64,000 nt of DNA from Methylobacterium terricola. GTDB taxonomy: Bacteria > Pseudomonadota > Alphaproteobacteria > Rhizobiales > Beijerinckiaceae. The stretch's first letter is position 1, and each line of letters begins with the position of its first letter. Positions 23,969 through 32,852 of the stretch are shown one piece after another. A model generated the notes under the pieces. It saw only the letters and a program-made list of their open reading frames with translations, was not told the DNA's origin and did no database searches. The position numbers were made by a program, and so were the translations under genes. The stretch covers positions 124,001-188,000 of the forward strand of contig NZ_VDDA01000008.1 of assembly GCF_006151805.1 (NCBI RefSeq). Direction: 5' to 3'.

Positions 23969-26900
23969 CTAGCCTCGCCCGATCAGGTCCTTGATGCGCA
24001 TCGCTAGCGCCTCCATCGCGAAGGGCTTGGTCAGCACCTGCATGCCGGGCTCAAGGTGACCGTGGCCGAGCACAGCGTTTTCCGCGTAGCCGGTGATGAA
24101 GAGCACCTTCAGGTCGGGTCGGGTCACGCGCGCCGCGTCGGCCACCTGCCGCCCGTTCATGCCGCCCGGCAGGCCGACGTCGGTGACGAGGAGGTCGACG
24201 CGCGCGTCCGACCGCAGCACCTTCAGGCCCGCCGCCCCGTCAGCCGCCTCGATGGCCGTGTAGCCCAAATCCTCCAGGACCTCGGTGACGAGCAGGCGCA
24301 CCGTCGGCTCGTCGTCGACGATGAGCACCGTCTCGCCTTGCTCCGCCCGCGGCGCGTGCGCCAGGTCCGGGGCCGCGTCCGCGTTCTCCGCCTCGCCGTA
24401 GTGCCGCGGCAGGTACAGGCACATGGTCGTGCCCTGCCCCACCTCCGAGTAGACCCGGACCTGCCCGCCCGACTGGCGCACGAAGCCGTGGATCATGGAC
24501 AGGCCCAAGCCGGTACCCTGCCCGATGGGCTTCGTCGTGAAGAACGGGTCGAACACCTTCCCGACGACGTCTGGCGCCATGCCGGTGCCAGTATCCGTGA
24601 CGCAGATCGAGACGTACTGCACCGGCTCCAGGTCGCGCTCGCGCGCGGCGCGCTCGTCGAGCCACTTGTTGGCGGTCTCGACCGTGATGCGGCCCCCGTC
24701 CGGCATCGCGTCGCGGGCGTTGATGCACAGGTTCAGCAACGCGTTCTCAAGCTGCGGCGGGTCGACGAGGGTCGCCCACAGGCCGCCGGCGGCGACGACC
24801 TCCAGGTGGATGGCCGGGCCGATGGTCCGGCGGACGAGCTCCTCCATCCCGGCGATCAGCCGGTTGGCGTCGGTCGGCTTCGGGTCGAGCGTTTGCCGGC
24901 GGGAGAAGGCGAGCAGCCTGTGGGTCAGGGCGGCCGCCCGCTTCGAGGCCCCCTGCGCCGCCGCAATGTAGCGGGGCACGTCGGTGTAGCGCCCCTGCCC
25001 GATGCGGCTCTCCAGAAGCTCCAGGGCGCCCGAGATGCCGGTCAGCAGGTTGTTGAAATCGTGCGCCAGGCCGCCGGTGAGCTGGCCGACCGCCTCCATC
25101 TTCTGCGACTGCCGGAGCTGCTCCTCGGCGCGGTGCTGGTCGGTGAGGTCGCGGCCGACGATGTGGAACAGCGCGGTCCCGGGGTCCGGCACTGCCGTCC
25201 ACATCACCGTGCGGCCGGCTCCGGACTTGGTCAGGATGCGGTCGACGAAGCCCGAGACGCTCTCCCCGCGGGCGAGCCGGGCGACCACGTCGGCGGTCGC
25301 GGCGTGGTCGCCCGGCTCGATGAAATCGACGAAGGGTCTCCCCAGCAACTCCGCCTCGTCCCAGCCGAGCACCGCCGTCCAGGCCGGGTTCACGACCTTC
25401 AGGAAGCCGTCGAGGCGGGCCGTGCCCATCAGGTCGTTCGTGGTCTCCCAGAGCCGGTTGCGCTCCGAGGTCCGCCTGGCGACCTCGGCCTCCAGCCCCT
25501 CGTTGGCGTGCCGGAGCGCCTCGGCGGCCTCGCGCCGGACGCGCGCCAGCTGGAGGTTCGTGCCGACCCGGGCGAGGAGTTCGCGGGCCGAGAAAGGCTT
25601 CGTCAGGTAGTCGTCCGCGCCCGCGCCGAGTCCCTCCACCTTGGCCTCGTCGCCGGCCCTGGCCGAGAGCATGATGACGGGCAGGTCGCGCAGCCCCTCG
25701 TCGCCCCGGACGGCGGCGAGCAGGCCGAAACCGTCGAGACGGGGCATCATCACGTCGGTCAGGAGCAGGTCGGGCCGCCGCGCCCGGGCCGCGGCCAGCG
25801 CGGCCTCGCCCTCGGGGGCGGTCTCGACCGTGTAGCCGCGCTCGGCTAGGAGCCGGCGGACGTGGTCGCGCATGTCGGCGTTGTCGTCGGCGAGCAGGAT
25901 GCGCCCGACCGCCGGGACCGACGACGCCTCGTCGGGCGTCGCGGCGATGTCGAGGGCCGCACCCGCCTCCGTCTCGCCCGACATCCAGCGGCGGGCCTCG
26001 GCGACGAACGCCTCGGCGCGCACCGCGGTCGAAACCTGCGACGGACCTTCGACGGGCGGCGACGGCGCGTCGGCCTGCCGGAACGGGAGCGAGACGTGGA
26101 AGGCGCTGCCGCGGCCCGGCTCGCTCTCGACGCGGATCGAGCCGTGGTGAAGCCTGACCAGCTCCTGAACCAGCGCCAAGCCGATGCCGCTGCCCTCGAA
26201 GGTGCGTCCGCGCGCGCCCTCGACGCGGTGGAAGCGCTCGAACAGGCGCGGCAGCTCTTCGGCCGGAATCCCGGTTCCCGTATCGGCCACGGTGAGGACG
26301 GCGCAATCGTCCTCCCGGCGGACCGTCACCGTGATGCGGCCCTCAAAGGTGAACTTGAAGGCGTTGGAGAGGAGGTTAAGCACCACCTTCTCCCACATGT
26401 CAGGGTCGAGCGGCACCAGGTCGTCCAGCGGCGGGCAGTCGACTACCAGGTCGAGCCCGGCCTGCTCGCACAGCGAACGGAAGTTGCCGGCAAGCTCGGC
26501 GGTGAGGCGCGGCAGGTCGGTCGGCCGGAACGCGGCACGGGTGCGGCCTGCCTCGACGCGGGAGAAGTCCAGCAGGCCGTTGACGAGACGCAGCAGCCGC
26601 AGCCCGTTGCGGTGCGCGACCGTTGCGAGCGCTCGGTCGTCCGGCGGAACCTGCCCCTCGGGCTTGGCGAGGATCTCCTCCAGCGGGCTGAGCATCAGCG
26701 TCAGCGGCGTGCGGAACTCGTGGCTGACGTTGGAGAAGAACAGGGTCTTGGCGCGGTCGAGCTCAGCCAGGCGCTCGGCGCGGGCGCGCTCCTCCTGGTA
26801 GGTGAGCGCGTTCGTCACGGCCGCGCTGAGATTGGAGGCGACCTGCTCGCAGAACGCTTGGTAGCGCTCGTCGAAGCGCAGGCGCGGGCTCACCCCGAGA

Positions 26901-27988
26901 ACGGCGATCCCGCTCGTGCGCCCGCCCTTGCCGGCGGTGACCGGTACGACCCGGGCCTGGGTGACCGACTCGGGCCAGGCCCCCCCCGGCAGGCCGGGCA
27001 TCCGGGTGTCAAGCCCTTCGAGCAGGACGGGCGTCCCGGTCTCCGCGACCCGGCGCAGGCCCCACGGGTCGTCCGCCGCGTCGCCGGCGAGGGCGACGCG
27101 GTCTGCGGCCCCCGGCATGGTGGCCTGGCCCGCCAGCGTCAGGCCGGTGCCGTCCGCGTCCAGGGTGTAGAGCAGGGCGAAGGGCACGTCGTGTGGGTCG
27201 CCGGCCAGCACCTCGGCGGCGATGGCGTAGGCCTCCGCAGTCGACTTCGCCTCGATGGACCGGGCCGCGAGGTCGCGCAGGAGCCGCGTGCGCCGGTCGG
27301 CGAGCACCCGCTGGGTGGTCTCGGCCACCGCCGTGAAGATCCCCTCGACCCGACCCAGCTCGCCGCGGATCGGGCTGTACGAGTAGTAGAAGTAGCATTC
27401 CTCGACGTAGCCGAAGCGGTTGAGCGGCAGGAGCTGGTCGTCCGACCACGTCGCCTCGCCCGTCTCGAACACCGTGTCGAACATCGGGCCGATGATGTCC
27501 CAGATCTCGGCCCAGACCTCAGTGCCGGCCCGTCCGAACGACCACGGGTGCTTGTCGCCGACCACCGGCCGCCAGGCGTCGTTGTAGATCAGGGCGCGCT
27601 CCGGCCCGTAGTAGAGCACGACGGGGAAGCGGGTGGTCAGGCAGATGCTGACCGCCGAGCGCAGGGCCTGGGACCAGCCGGAAACGGGGCCGAAGGCGGT
27701 CGCGGACCAGTCCATGGAGCGCATGAGCGCGCCCATCTCGCCGCCGCCGGCCATGAAGCCGATGTCCGCCTCCGGCTCCCCGGCCTCGCCGAGGCCGTGG
27801 CGGGAGACGATGCCGCGCAGCCGCGCGATCTCGTCCAGGAGTTCCGCGCGGCTGCTCTCGGCGTTCACGGCGGCAGGCGTCGGGAGGGTCGCGTGGGTGG
27901 TCACTGGCTGGATCGCAGGGGCAGGTGCGGAGGGAATGGGAACGTTACGTACGTCATGCCCGGCGCCGGCCGCGATGCAAGGCGTCAA
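23969..27988 (-). CDS. Hybrid histidine kinase with two kinase cores and two receivers
   Basis: The frame encodes up to 1339 residues. Domain order: PAS-like sensor (about 90-235), GAF (about 240-400), HisKA with SHEFRTPL (His near 421), HATPase_c (about 530-645), receiver 1 (Asp near 740, DVMMPRLDG), PAS (about 830-945), second H-box HDFNNLL (about 974), HATPase_c 2 (about 1085-1200), receiver 2 (Asp near 1266). There is no membrane segment, so it should sense a cytoplasmic signal. Two complete kinase cores in one chain imply an internal relay. The start is uncertain: TTG 27988 opens the frame, GTG 27904 or 27868 are alternatives, and none has a clear ribosome site. It follows the kinase gene at 28013 by 24 bases. 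Confidence 0.88.
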   Translation of the reverse strand: MTPCIAAGAGHDVRNVPIPSAPAPAIQPVTTHATLPTPAAVNAESSRAELLDEIARLRGIVSRHGLGEAGEPEADIGFMAGGGEMGALMRSMDWSATAFGPVSGWSQALRSAVSICLTTRFPVVLYYGPERALIYNDAWRPVVGDKHPWSFGRAGTEVWAEIWDIIGPMFDTVFETGEATWSDDQLLPLNRFGYVEECYFYYSYSPIRGELGRVEGIFTAVAETTQRVLADRRTRLLRDLAARSIEAKSTAEAYAIAAEVLAGDPHDVPFALLYTLDADGTGLTLAGQATMPGAADRVALAGDAADDPWGLRRVAETGTPVLLEGLDTRMPGLPGGAWPESVTQARVVPVTAGKGGRTSGIAVLGVSPRLRFDERYQAFCEQVASNLSAAVTNALTYQEERARAERLAELDRAKTLFFSNVSHEFRTPLTLMLSPLEEILAKPEGQVPPDDRALATVAHRNGLRLLRLVNGLLDFSRVEAGRTRAAFRPTDLPRLTAELAGNFRSLCEQAGLDLVVDCPPLDDLVPLDPDMWEKVVLNLLSNAFKFTFEGRITVTVRREDDCAVLTVADTGTGIPAEELPRLFERFHRVEGARGRTFEGSGIGLALVQELVRLHHGSIRVESEPGRGSAFHVSLPFRQADAPSPPVEGPSQVSTAVRAEAFVAEARRWMSGETEAGAALDIAATPDEASSVPAVGRILLADDNADMRDHVRRLLAERGYTVETAPEGEAALAAARARRPDLLLTDVMMPRLDGFGLLAAVRGDEGLRDLPVIMLSARAGDEAKVEGLGAGADDYLTKPFSARELLARVGTNLQLARVRREAAEALRHANEGLEAEVARRTSERNRLWETTNDLMGTARLDGFLKVVNPAWTAVLGWDEAELLGRPFVDFIEPGDHAATADVVARLARGESVSGFVDRILTKSGAGRTVMWTAVPDPGTALFHIVGRDLTDQHRAEEQLRQSQKMEAVGQLTGGLAHDFNNLLTGISGALELLESRIGQGRYTDVPRYIAAAQGASKRAAALTHRLLAFSRRQTLDPKPTDANRLIAGMEELVRRTIGPAIHLEVVAAGGLWATLVDPPQLENALLNLCINARDAMPDGGRITVETANKWLDERAARERDLEPVQYVSICVTDTGTGMAPDVVGKVFDPFFTTKPIGQGTGLGLSMIHGFVRQSGGQVRVYSEVGQGTTMCLYLPRHYGEAENADAAPDLAHAPRAEQGETVLIVDDEPTVRLLVTEVLEDLGYTAIEAADGAAGLKVLRSDARVDLLVTDVGLPGGMNGRQVADAARVTRPDLKVLFITGYAENAVLGHGHLEPGMQVLTKPFAMEALAMRIKDLIGRG
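23972..25115 (-). repeat. Duplicated H-box/ATPase/receiver module, copy A
   Basis: This 3' part of the double-core kinase gene is about 90% identical by eye over the stretches I aligned to 39823-40955 on the other strand, from the QSQKMEAVGQLTGG codons to the final ITGYAENAV receiver segment. The two copies are inverted and about 15 kb apart. Confidence 0.7.
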
Positions 27989-28012
27989 AGCGCGCGTCCA
28001 TCCGGAAGCCGC

Positions 28013-30424
28013 TCATCGCGGCACCTGCGCCAGGGCCCGCTGCAGGACGCGGGAGAGCTGCTCCGTCGAGTATGGCTTGTGCAGGAGCTCGAAGCCGTGG
28101 CTGCCTTCCCGGGCGAGCACGTGGCTGTAGCCGGAGGCAAGGACCACCGGCAGGTCTGGGTGCCTCCGCTGGACCTCGCGCGCGAGGTCAACCCCGTTCA
28201 TGCCCGGCATCACCACGTCCGAGAACACCGCGTCGAACCCACCGCAATCCTCCCCGAGCCGCTCCAGCGCCTCCGCGGCGTTGGCGGCCCAGGTCGTCCG
28301 GTAGCCGAGATCCTCCAGGATGCGGGTGGCGAAGCGGCCCACCTCGACGTTGTCCTCCACCACCAGCACCCGCTGGCCCGCACCGCCCGTGGCCGTCTCG
28401 ACCTCGGCGGGGCCGGGCTCCTCGCCCACGCCGGGCGCGACCTCCGGCAGGTAGAGGGTGAACGTGGTGCCGCGCCCGGGTGTGCTGGCGACGTCAACGT
28501 CGCCGCCCGACTGCTTGGCGAACCCGAACACCTGGCTCAGCCCCAGACCAGTACCCTTGCCGACCTCCTTGGTGGTGAAGAACGGCTCGAAGATGCGCGC
28601 GAGCGCCTCCGGCGGGATGCCGCAGCCGGTGTCGGAAAGCGAGATGGCGGCGAAAGGGCCCCGGGCCTGCGCGTGGCCGCGGATGGCCGGCTTGTCGAGC
28701 CCGCAGGCGAGCCGCAGGGTCAGCGTGCCCTCGCCGTCCATGGCGTCGCGGGCGTTCACCGCCATGTTCACGAGCGCCGTCTCGAACTGGCTCACGTCCG
28801 CCTGGACGAAGCAGGCCGCCTCGGGCATCTCGGCGACGATGCGGATACGGGCGCCGGTGACCGAATCCAGCATCTCGACCACGCCCCGCAGGCGCTCGAT
28901 GACGTCGAAGGTTTCCGGCCGGAGCGCCTGCCGGCGCGCGAAGGAGAGCAATTGTCCGGTGAGCTTCGCGGCCCGGGCGACGGTGTCGGAGACGGCGTCG
29001 AGGTAGCGGGCCTTGCGCGCCTCGGGAAGGTCCGGCCGTCGCAGGAAGTCGACCGAGGAGCGGATGATGGTCAGCAGGTTGTTGAAATCGTGCGCCACGC
29101 CGCCCGTCAACTGCCCGATGGCCTCCATCTTCTGGGATTGCCGCAGCGCCTCTTCCGCCTCGGCCAGCGCCGCCGCGCGTTCCTTCTCGGCGGTGACGTC
29201 TCGCCCGTAGGCGTAGACGATGTCACCCTCGGCCGCCGTGTGCCAGGAGATCCAGCGCGGCGTGCCGTCCCGGTGCGCATAGCGGTTCTCGAAGGCCGTG
29301 AGGTCGTCCGCCGCGGAGGCGTATGACAGGGCCGTACGCGTGACGACGCCATCCTCGGGCCAGATGAACTCCTGGAAGCTTCGCCCCACCACCTCGGCCG
29401 GGTCGTGGCCCAGGATGGCCTTCCAGGCCGGGTTCACCGCACGGAAGATGCCGTCGACGCCCACCACCACCAGCAGGTCGCGCGAGTTGCGCCAGACCCG
29501 GTCGTGCTCGGCCGTGCTCTCCGCAATGCGCCGCTCCAGCGCCTCCTCCCGGGCGTGTTCCGCGGTGACGTCCTGCGCGATGCCGCCGAGGCGCCGCAGG
29601 CGGCCTTCCGCGTCGCGGATCGGGAAGCCGGTGTCGCGGATGTGCCGCACGGTCCCGTCGTCCGGTCGCTCGATGCGGTACTCAACGGTGTTGGTTTCGC
29701 CGGAGAGCAGGCGCGGCATGGCCGCATAGGCACGCTCCCGGTCCTCCGGGTGGACGAGCGATGCCCAGCGACCGAGGTCGCCCATCACCAATTCGCGCCG
29801 GTCGCCCCAGACACGCTCGTAGGCCGGGCTCAGGTACTCAAGCCGGCCTCCATCCGGGTTCGCGATCCACAGCACGTCGGCCGAGTTCTCCGCGAAGCTG
29901 CGGAACCGCTCCTCGCTCTCGACCAAGCCGGAGGCGGCGCGCACGCGCCCCGTCGTCTCGTGCGCAACGTTCAGGACACCGGTGACCCGGCCCTCCGCGT
30001 CGGGGATCGGATTGAGGCCGTAGGTGAACCAGGTGTCCTCAGTCGTGCCGCTCCGGTCGAGGACGAGCCGCTGGTCCTGCACCTCCACGGCTTCGCCGCC
30101 GTCGAGCACCCGGGCGAACATCGGCCCGAGTTCGTGCCAAGCCTCGGGGAAGACGTTACGCGCCGGTTGGCCCAGGGCGCCGGGATGCTTGCCGCCGACG
30201 AGCGCCGACCAAGCATCGTTGTAGAGGATGAGGAGGTCCGGTCCCCAGTAGACCGCCATCGGGGTGGCGGCCCGGAGCATCGTACGAACCGTGACGGCCA
30301 GCTCCGCCGGCCACGCGGCGACGGGACCAAGTGCGCTCGCGTCCCAGTCGAACTCCCGCATCCTAACGGCCATCGCGCCGCCGCCGGGAAATGGGTTCGG
30401 GGAGGTCGCGGGCAGGCCTTGCAT
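28013..30424 (-). CDS. PAS hybrid histidine kinase
   Basis: The 803-residue soluble hybrid kinase has three PAS domains (about 20-165, 170-295 and 300-420), an HDFNNLL phosphoacceptor box (His near 445), HATPase_c ending GKGTGLGLSQVFGFAKQSGG, and a C-terminal receiver (Asp near 731, FSDVVMPGMNG). ATG 30424 begins MQGLPATSP; AAGGA is 12 bases upstream. It is the first of two co-directional kinase genes and closely resembles the kinase at 32853-35315 in architecture and in the ATPase and receiver sequences, so the two are recent paralogues. The output is probably phosphotransfer to a separate regulator, because no effector domain is present. Confidence 0.92.
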   Translation of the reverse strand: MQGLPATSPNPFPGGGAMAVRMREFDWDASALGPVAAWPAELAVTVRTMLRAATPMAVYWGPDLLILYNDAWSALVGGKHPGALGQPARNVFPEAWHELGPMFARVLDGGEAVEVQDQRLVLDRSGTTEDTWFTYGLNPIPDAEGRVTGVLNVAHETTGRVRAASGLVESEERFRSFAENSADVLWIANPDGGRLEYLSPAYERVWGDRRELVMGDLGRWASLVHPEDRERAYAAMPRLLSGETNTVEYRIERPDDGTVRHIRDTGFPIRDAEGRLRRLGGIAQDVTAEHAREEALERRIAESTAEHDRVWRNSRDLLVVVGVDGIFRAVNPAWKAILGHDPAEVVGRSFQEFIWPEDGVVTRTALSYASAADDLTAFENRYAHRDGTPRWISWHTAAEGDIVYAYGRDVTAEKERAAALAEAEEALRQSQKMEAIGQLTGGVAHDFNNLLTIIRSSVDFLRRPDLPEARKARYLDAVSDTVARAAKLTGQLLSFARRQALRPETFDVIERLRGVVEMLDSVTGARIRIVAEMPEAACFVQADVSQFETALVNMAVNARDAMDGEGTLTLRLACGLDKPAIRGHAQARGPFAAISLSDTGCGIPPEALARIFEPFFTTKEVGKGTGLGLSQVFGFAKQSGGDVDVASTPGRGTTFTLYLPEVAPGVGEEPGPAEVETATGGAGQRVLVVEDNVEVGRFATRILEDLGYRTTWAANAAEALERLGEDCGGFDAVFSDVVMPGMNGVDLAREVQRRHPDLPVVLASGYSHVLAREGSHGFELLHKPYSTEQLSRVLQRALAQVPR

Positions 30425-30567
30425 CCGGCGGGCGGGTCCTTGCGGGATCGGAATCGCTTATGTGCTTGAACCAGCGCGTCCGGCACAAGTACGGCGGAGA
30501 AAGCTTACGCCAGCCGTCCTTCGTCCGGCGGCCCTCGCATGCGATTGCGGGATCATTGGGCCCGGTA

Positions 30568-32088
30568 TCAAGCCGCCTCGCCGAGGCGGCGTGGCGCACA
30601 GCCCCGATCGGCGACGCAGGTCCTGTTCCGGCCAGCGGCCTTCGCTTGGTAGAGCGCCGCGTCCGCGGCCTCGTACTGCGCCCCGGCGCGCTGCCATGCT
30701 CCGCCCCTCTCCGTCGCGAGACCGATGCTGACCGTCACCGTACCGGAGTCGATGCGGGCGGCTTCGACCGATAGGGATGCCACGGCGGCGTGCACCTTGT
30801 CGGCGACACGCATGGCACCGGCCTCGTCGGTGTCGGGCAGCAGCACCACGAACTCCTCACCGCCGACCCTCGCCACGAGGTCGTCGGGCCGATGCACGCT
30901 CGCCGACAGGCAGCGCGCCAGCCCCTTCAGCACCGCGTCGCCCACGGCATGGCCGTACCGGTCGTTGTAGCGCTTGAAGTGGTCGGCATCGACGATGAGG
31001 AGCGACAACGGCTTGCCCGTGCGGCGGGCGCTCTTCCAGGCGTGCTCGAAGGTCCCTTCGAAACGCCGGCGGTTGGGCAGCCCGGTCAAGGCATCGGTGA
31101 GCGACAGCCGGGCGAGCTCGGCCTGCATCTCGGCGCGGCGGCGGAGCTCCCGCCCGAACAGGAGCGACAGGCAAGCGGTCAGGCCGCAGAGGACTACGAC
31201 CACCGCGGTGATGACGGCGGCCTTGGCGCGCCATCCGGCCTCGATGTCGGCGGTCGCCAGGGCGACGTTGAGCACCAACGGCAGGTCGCCGACCTGAGTG
31301 AAGGCGAAGTGCCGCTCGACGCCGTCGCGCACCGAGGTCGCCACGAAGCTCCCGCGGACCTCGCGCACGAAGCGCACGAAGGTCGGCGCCCCCGCGATGT
31401 TCACGCCGATGTCGGCCTCGTCGTACGGGTGGCGCATCAGCCGCGTACCGTCGCGCAGGTAGAGGTTTATGGCGCCGCCCTGCCCGAGGCCGATCCGGTC
31501 GAAGAGCCTGCTGAAGTAGCTGAGCTTCAACGTGGCCAGGGCGATGCCGCCGAAGCTGCCGTCCGCCTTGTCGATGCGTCGGCTCAGGACGATGGTGCGG
31601 TCCCCGGTCAGTCGCGAGACGAGCGGCTGGCTGATGTGGAGACCGAGGTCGGGACGTGCCTTGTGCGCCTTGAAGTATGCCCGGTCGGCGTAGTTCACCG
31701 GCCGCGAGGGGACCTGAGCGGCGTCGATGATACCCTCCCCGTTCTCGTCGAGCACGAACATCGCGCCCATGTCGCGCGCGGTCGCGGCCCGGTCGAACAG
31801 GACGAGCTGGCGCATCTCCGGGCTCAGCGCCTCGACGCCCGGGACCCGCAGGTTGTCGACCACAGCCCGAAGGGAGAGGTCGATGACCTCGACGTTGCGG
31901 GCGATGTCGCGCTCGATGACCTGCAGCAGGTTCTGCGAGGTCTGCTCGGCCTTGTCCCAGGCGTCCCGCCTGAGATCGAGCAGCATCAGCGCGGAGACCA
32001 GGAGCATGCCCACGGGCGCGAGCACGCCCATCGCGATCCAGGTGCGGGTGGAGCCGAGCCGGCGCGCGATGCGGGGCGGCAGGACCAT
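30568..32088 (-). CDS. Membrane-bound diguanylate cyclase (GGDEF)
   Basis: The 506-residue protein has two membrane helices (about 17-38 and 287-310) flanking a periplasmic PDC/dCache-like sensor, then a GGDEF domain at about 330-490. The active-site motif is GGEEF, so catalysis should be intact. RPDD lies five residues before it, the position and RxxD pattern of the product-inhibition site. It would make cyclic di-GMP in response to an external ligand. ATG 32088 has GGGAG nine bases upstream. The nested inverted repeat at 32179-32208 is about 90 bases upstream. Confidence 0.93.
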   Translation of the reverse strand: MVLPPRIARRLGSTRTWIAMGVLAPVGMLLVSALMLLDLRRDAWDKAEQTSQNLLQVIERDIARNVEVIDLSLRAVVDNLRVPGVEALSPEMRQLVLFDRAATARDMGAMFVLDENGEGIIDAAQVPSRPVNYADRAYFKAHKARPDLGLHISQPLVSRLTGDRTIVLSRRIDKADGSFGGIALATLKLSYFSRLFDRIGLGQGGAINLYLRDGTRLMRHPYDEADIGVNIAGAPTFVRFVREVRGSFVATSVRDGVERHFAFTQVGDLPLVLNVALATADIEAGWRAKAAVITAVVVVLCGLTACLSLLFGRELRRRAEMQAELARLSLTDALTGLPNRRRFEGTFEHAWKSARRTGKPLSLLIVDADHFKRYNDRYGHAVGDAVLKGLARCLSASVHRPDDLVARVGGEEFVVLLPDTDEAGAMRVADKVHAAVASLSVEAARIDSGTVTVSIGLATERGGAWQRAGAQYEAADAALYQAKAAGRNRTCVADRGCAPRRLGEAA

Positions 32089-32413
32089 CGTCGGACACTC
32101 CCAGGCAGACTTGTCGTTGCCCGGTTTATGTCACGCCAAACCTTACCGCAGCTTTCGAAGGAAGTCGTCCCTGGCTTCTTAACCGTTTGGTGGCAAACTT
32201 GCGGTTAAAGCGACTCCGACAGTCAGTGGGGCCTCGAATCGAAGGATCAGGCGTCCGAGGAAGGCAGTGACATCCGAAGCGAGCGTCATCCCGCCTGCGG
32301 TGTGCACCGGGACGCAACCTGCACGAAGGGACGCTTCGGCCTGTGTAGCCTTAGGCCGGCAACACGGTGCCGCTCCTCACGTTATAGGACCAACGACCCT
32401 CGTGGGAGCTTCC
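32089..32413. other. Divergent promoter region
   Basis: These 325 bases separate the leftward cyclase from the rightward 81-residue gene and hold no gene. They contain TTAACCG (32179-32185) paired with CGGTTAA (32202-32208), with a second GTTTG/CAAAC stem nested inside (32185-32198). Confidence 0.5.
32359..32383 (+). promoter_or_regulatory. EcfG-like promoter (one mismatch)
   Basis: GCAAC at 32359-32363 and CGTT at 32380-32383 are 16 bases apart, one base from the alphaproteobacterial stress-sigma consensus GGAAC-N16/17-CGTT. The gene at 32414 starts 30 bases after the minus-10 element, a normal leader length. Confidence 0.35.
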
Positions 32414-32659
32414 ATGTCGAACCCGTTCTGTGCCGCGTTCCTGCTTGCCTTGGAAGCTCAGAAGGTCATCGAGCTGCGTTTGGTGCGCATCGCCTGGGGC
32501 GGGGCCGAGGCACAGGCCGAGATGGTCTCGATGGTCGGCGAGAAGGTGGTGGCCGCGATGGAGGCCGCCAACACCCTGATGACCGGTGGATCCCACGATG
32601 ACGTCATCACCCGCTACCGAGATCTGGTCGCCGCCAACGTCCGACGCCTGACGGCCTGA
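32414..32659 (+). CDS. Small helical protein, phasin-like
   Basis: The 81-residue protein is almost all amphipathic helix (FLLALEAQKVIELRLVRIAWGG, then EMVSMVGEKVVAAMEAANTL). It resembles short proteins abundant in Methylobacterium that carry phasin-like or mis-assigned names; I recall the pattern but not a proven function. ATG 32414 follows GGGAG by six bases, and a near-consensus EcfG promoter lies just upstream, which would put it in the general stress regulon. Confidence 0.65.
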   Translation: MSNPFCAAFLLALEAQKVIELRLVRIAWGGAEAQAEMVSMVGEKVVAAMEAANTLMTGGSHDDVITRYRDLVAANVRRLTA

Positions 32660-32852
32660 GCCTGCTGACGCGAAAGGGCTTTTGCGGCACCGGCTCGCCG
32701 TTGACCGGGTCGCTGCCGCATTCCCGTTGTATCGGACCAGTTCCCGACGCTGGCTCAAGAGCTTCAGCCAGCGGCATGGTGCAGGCTGCCGGCACGAATT
32801 GGCGTAGCGTCCGTAAGGCCACTTCGTGCCCTCGTCGTCTCGACGCATGGCC

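Noticed and set aside
25862..29326. 1154-residue rightward frame opposite two hybrid kinases
   Set aside because: Shadow frame without motifs.
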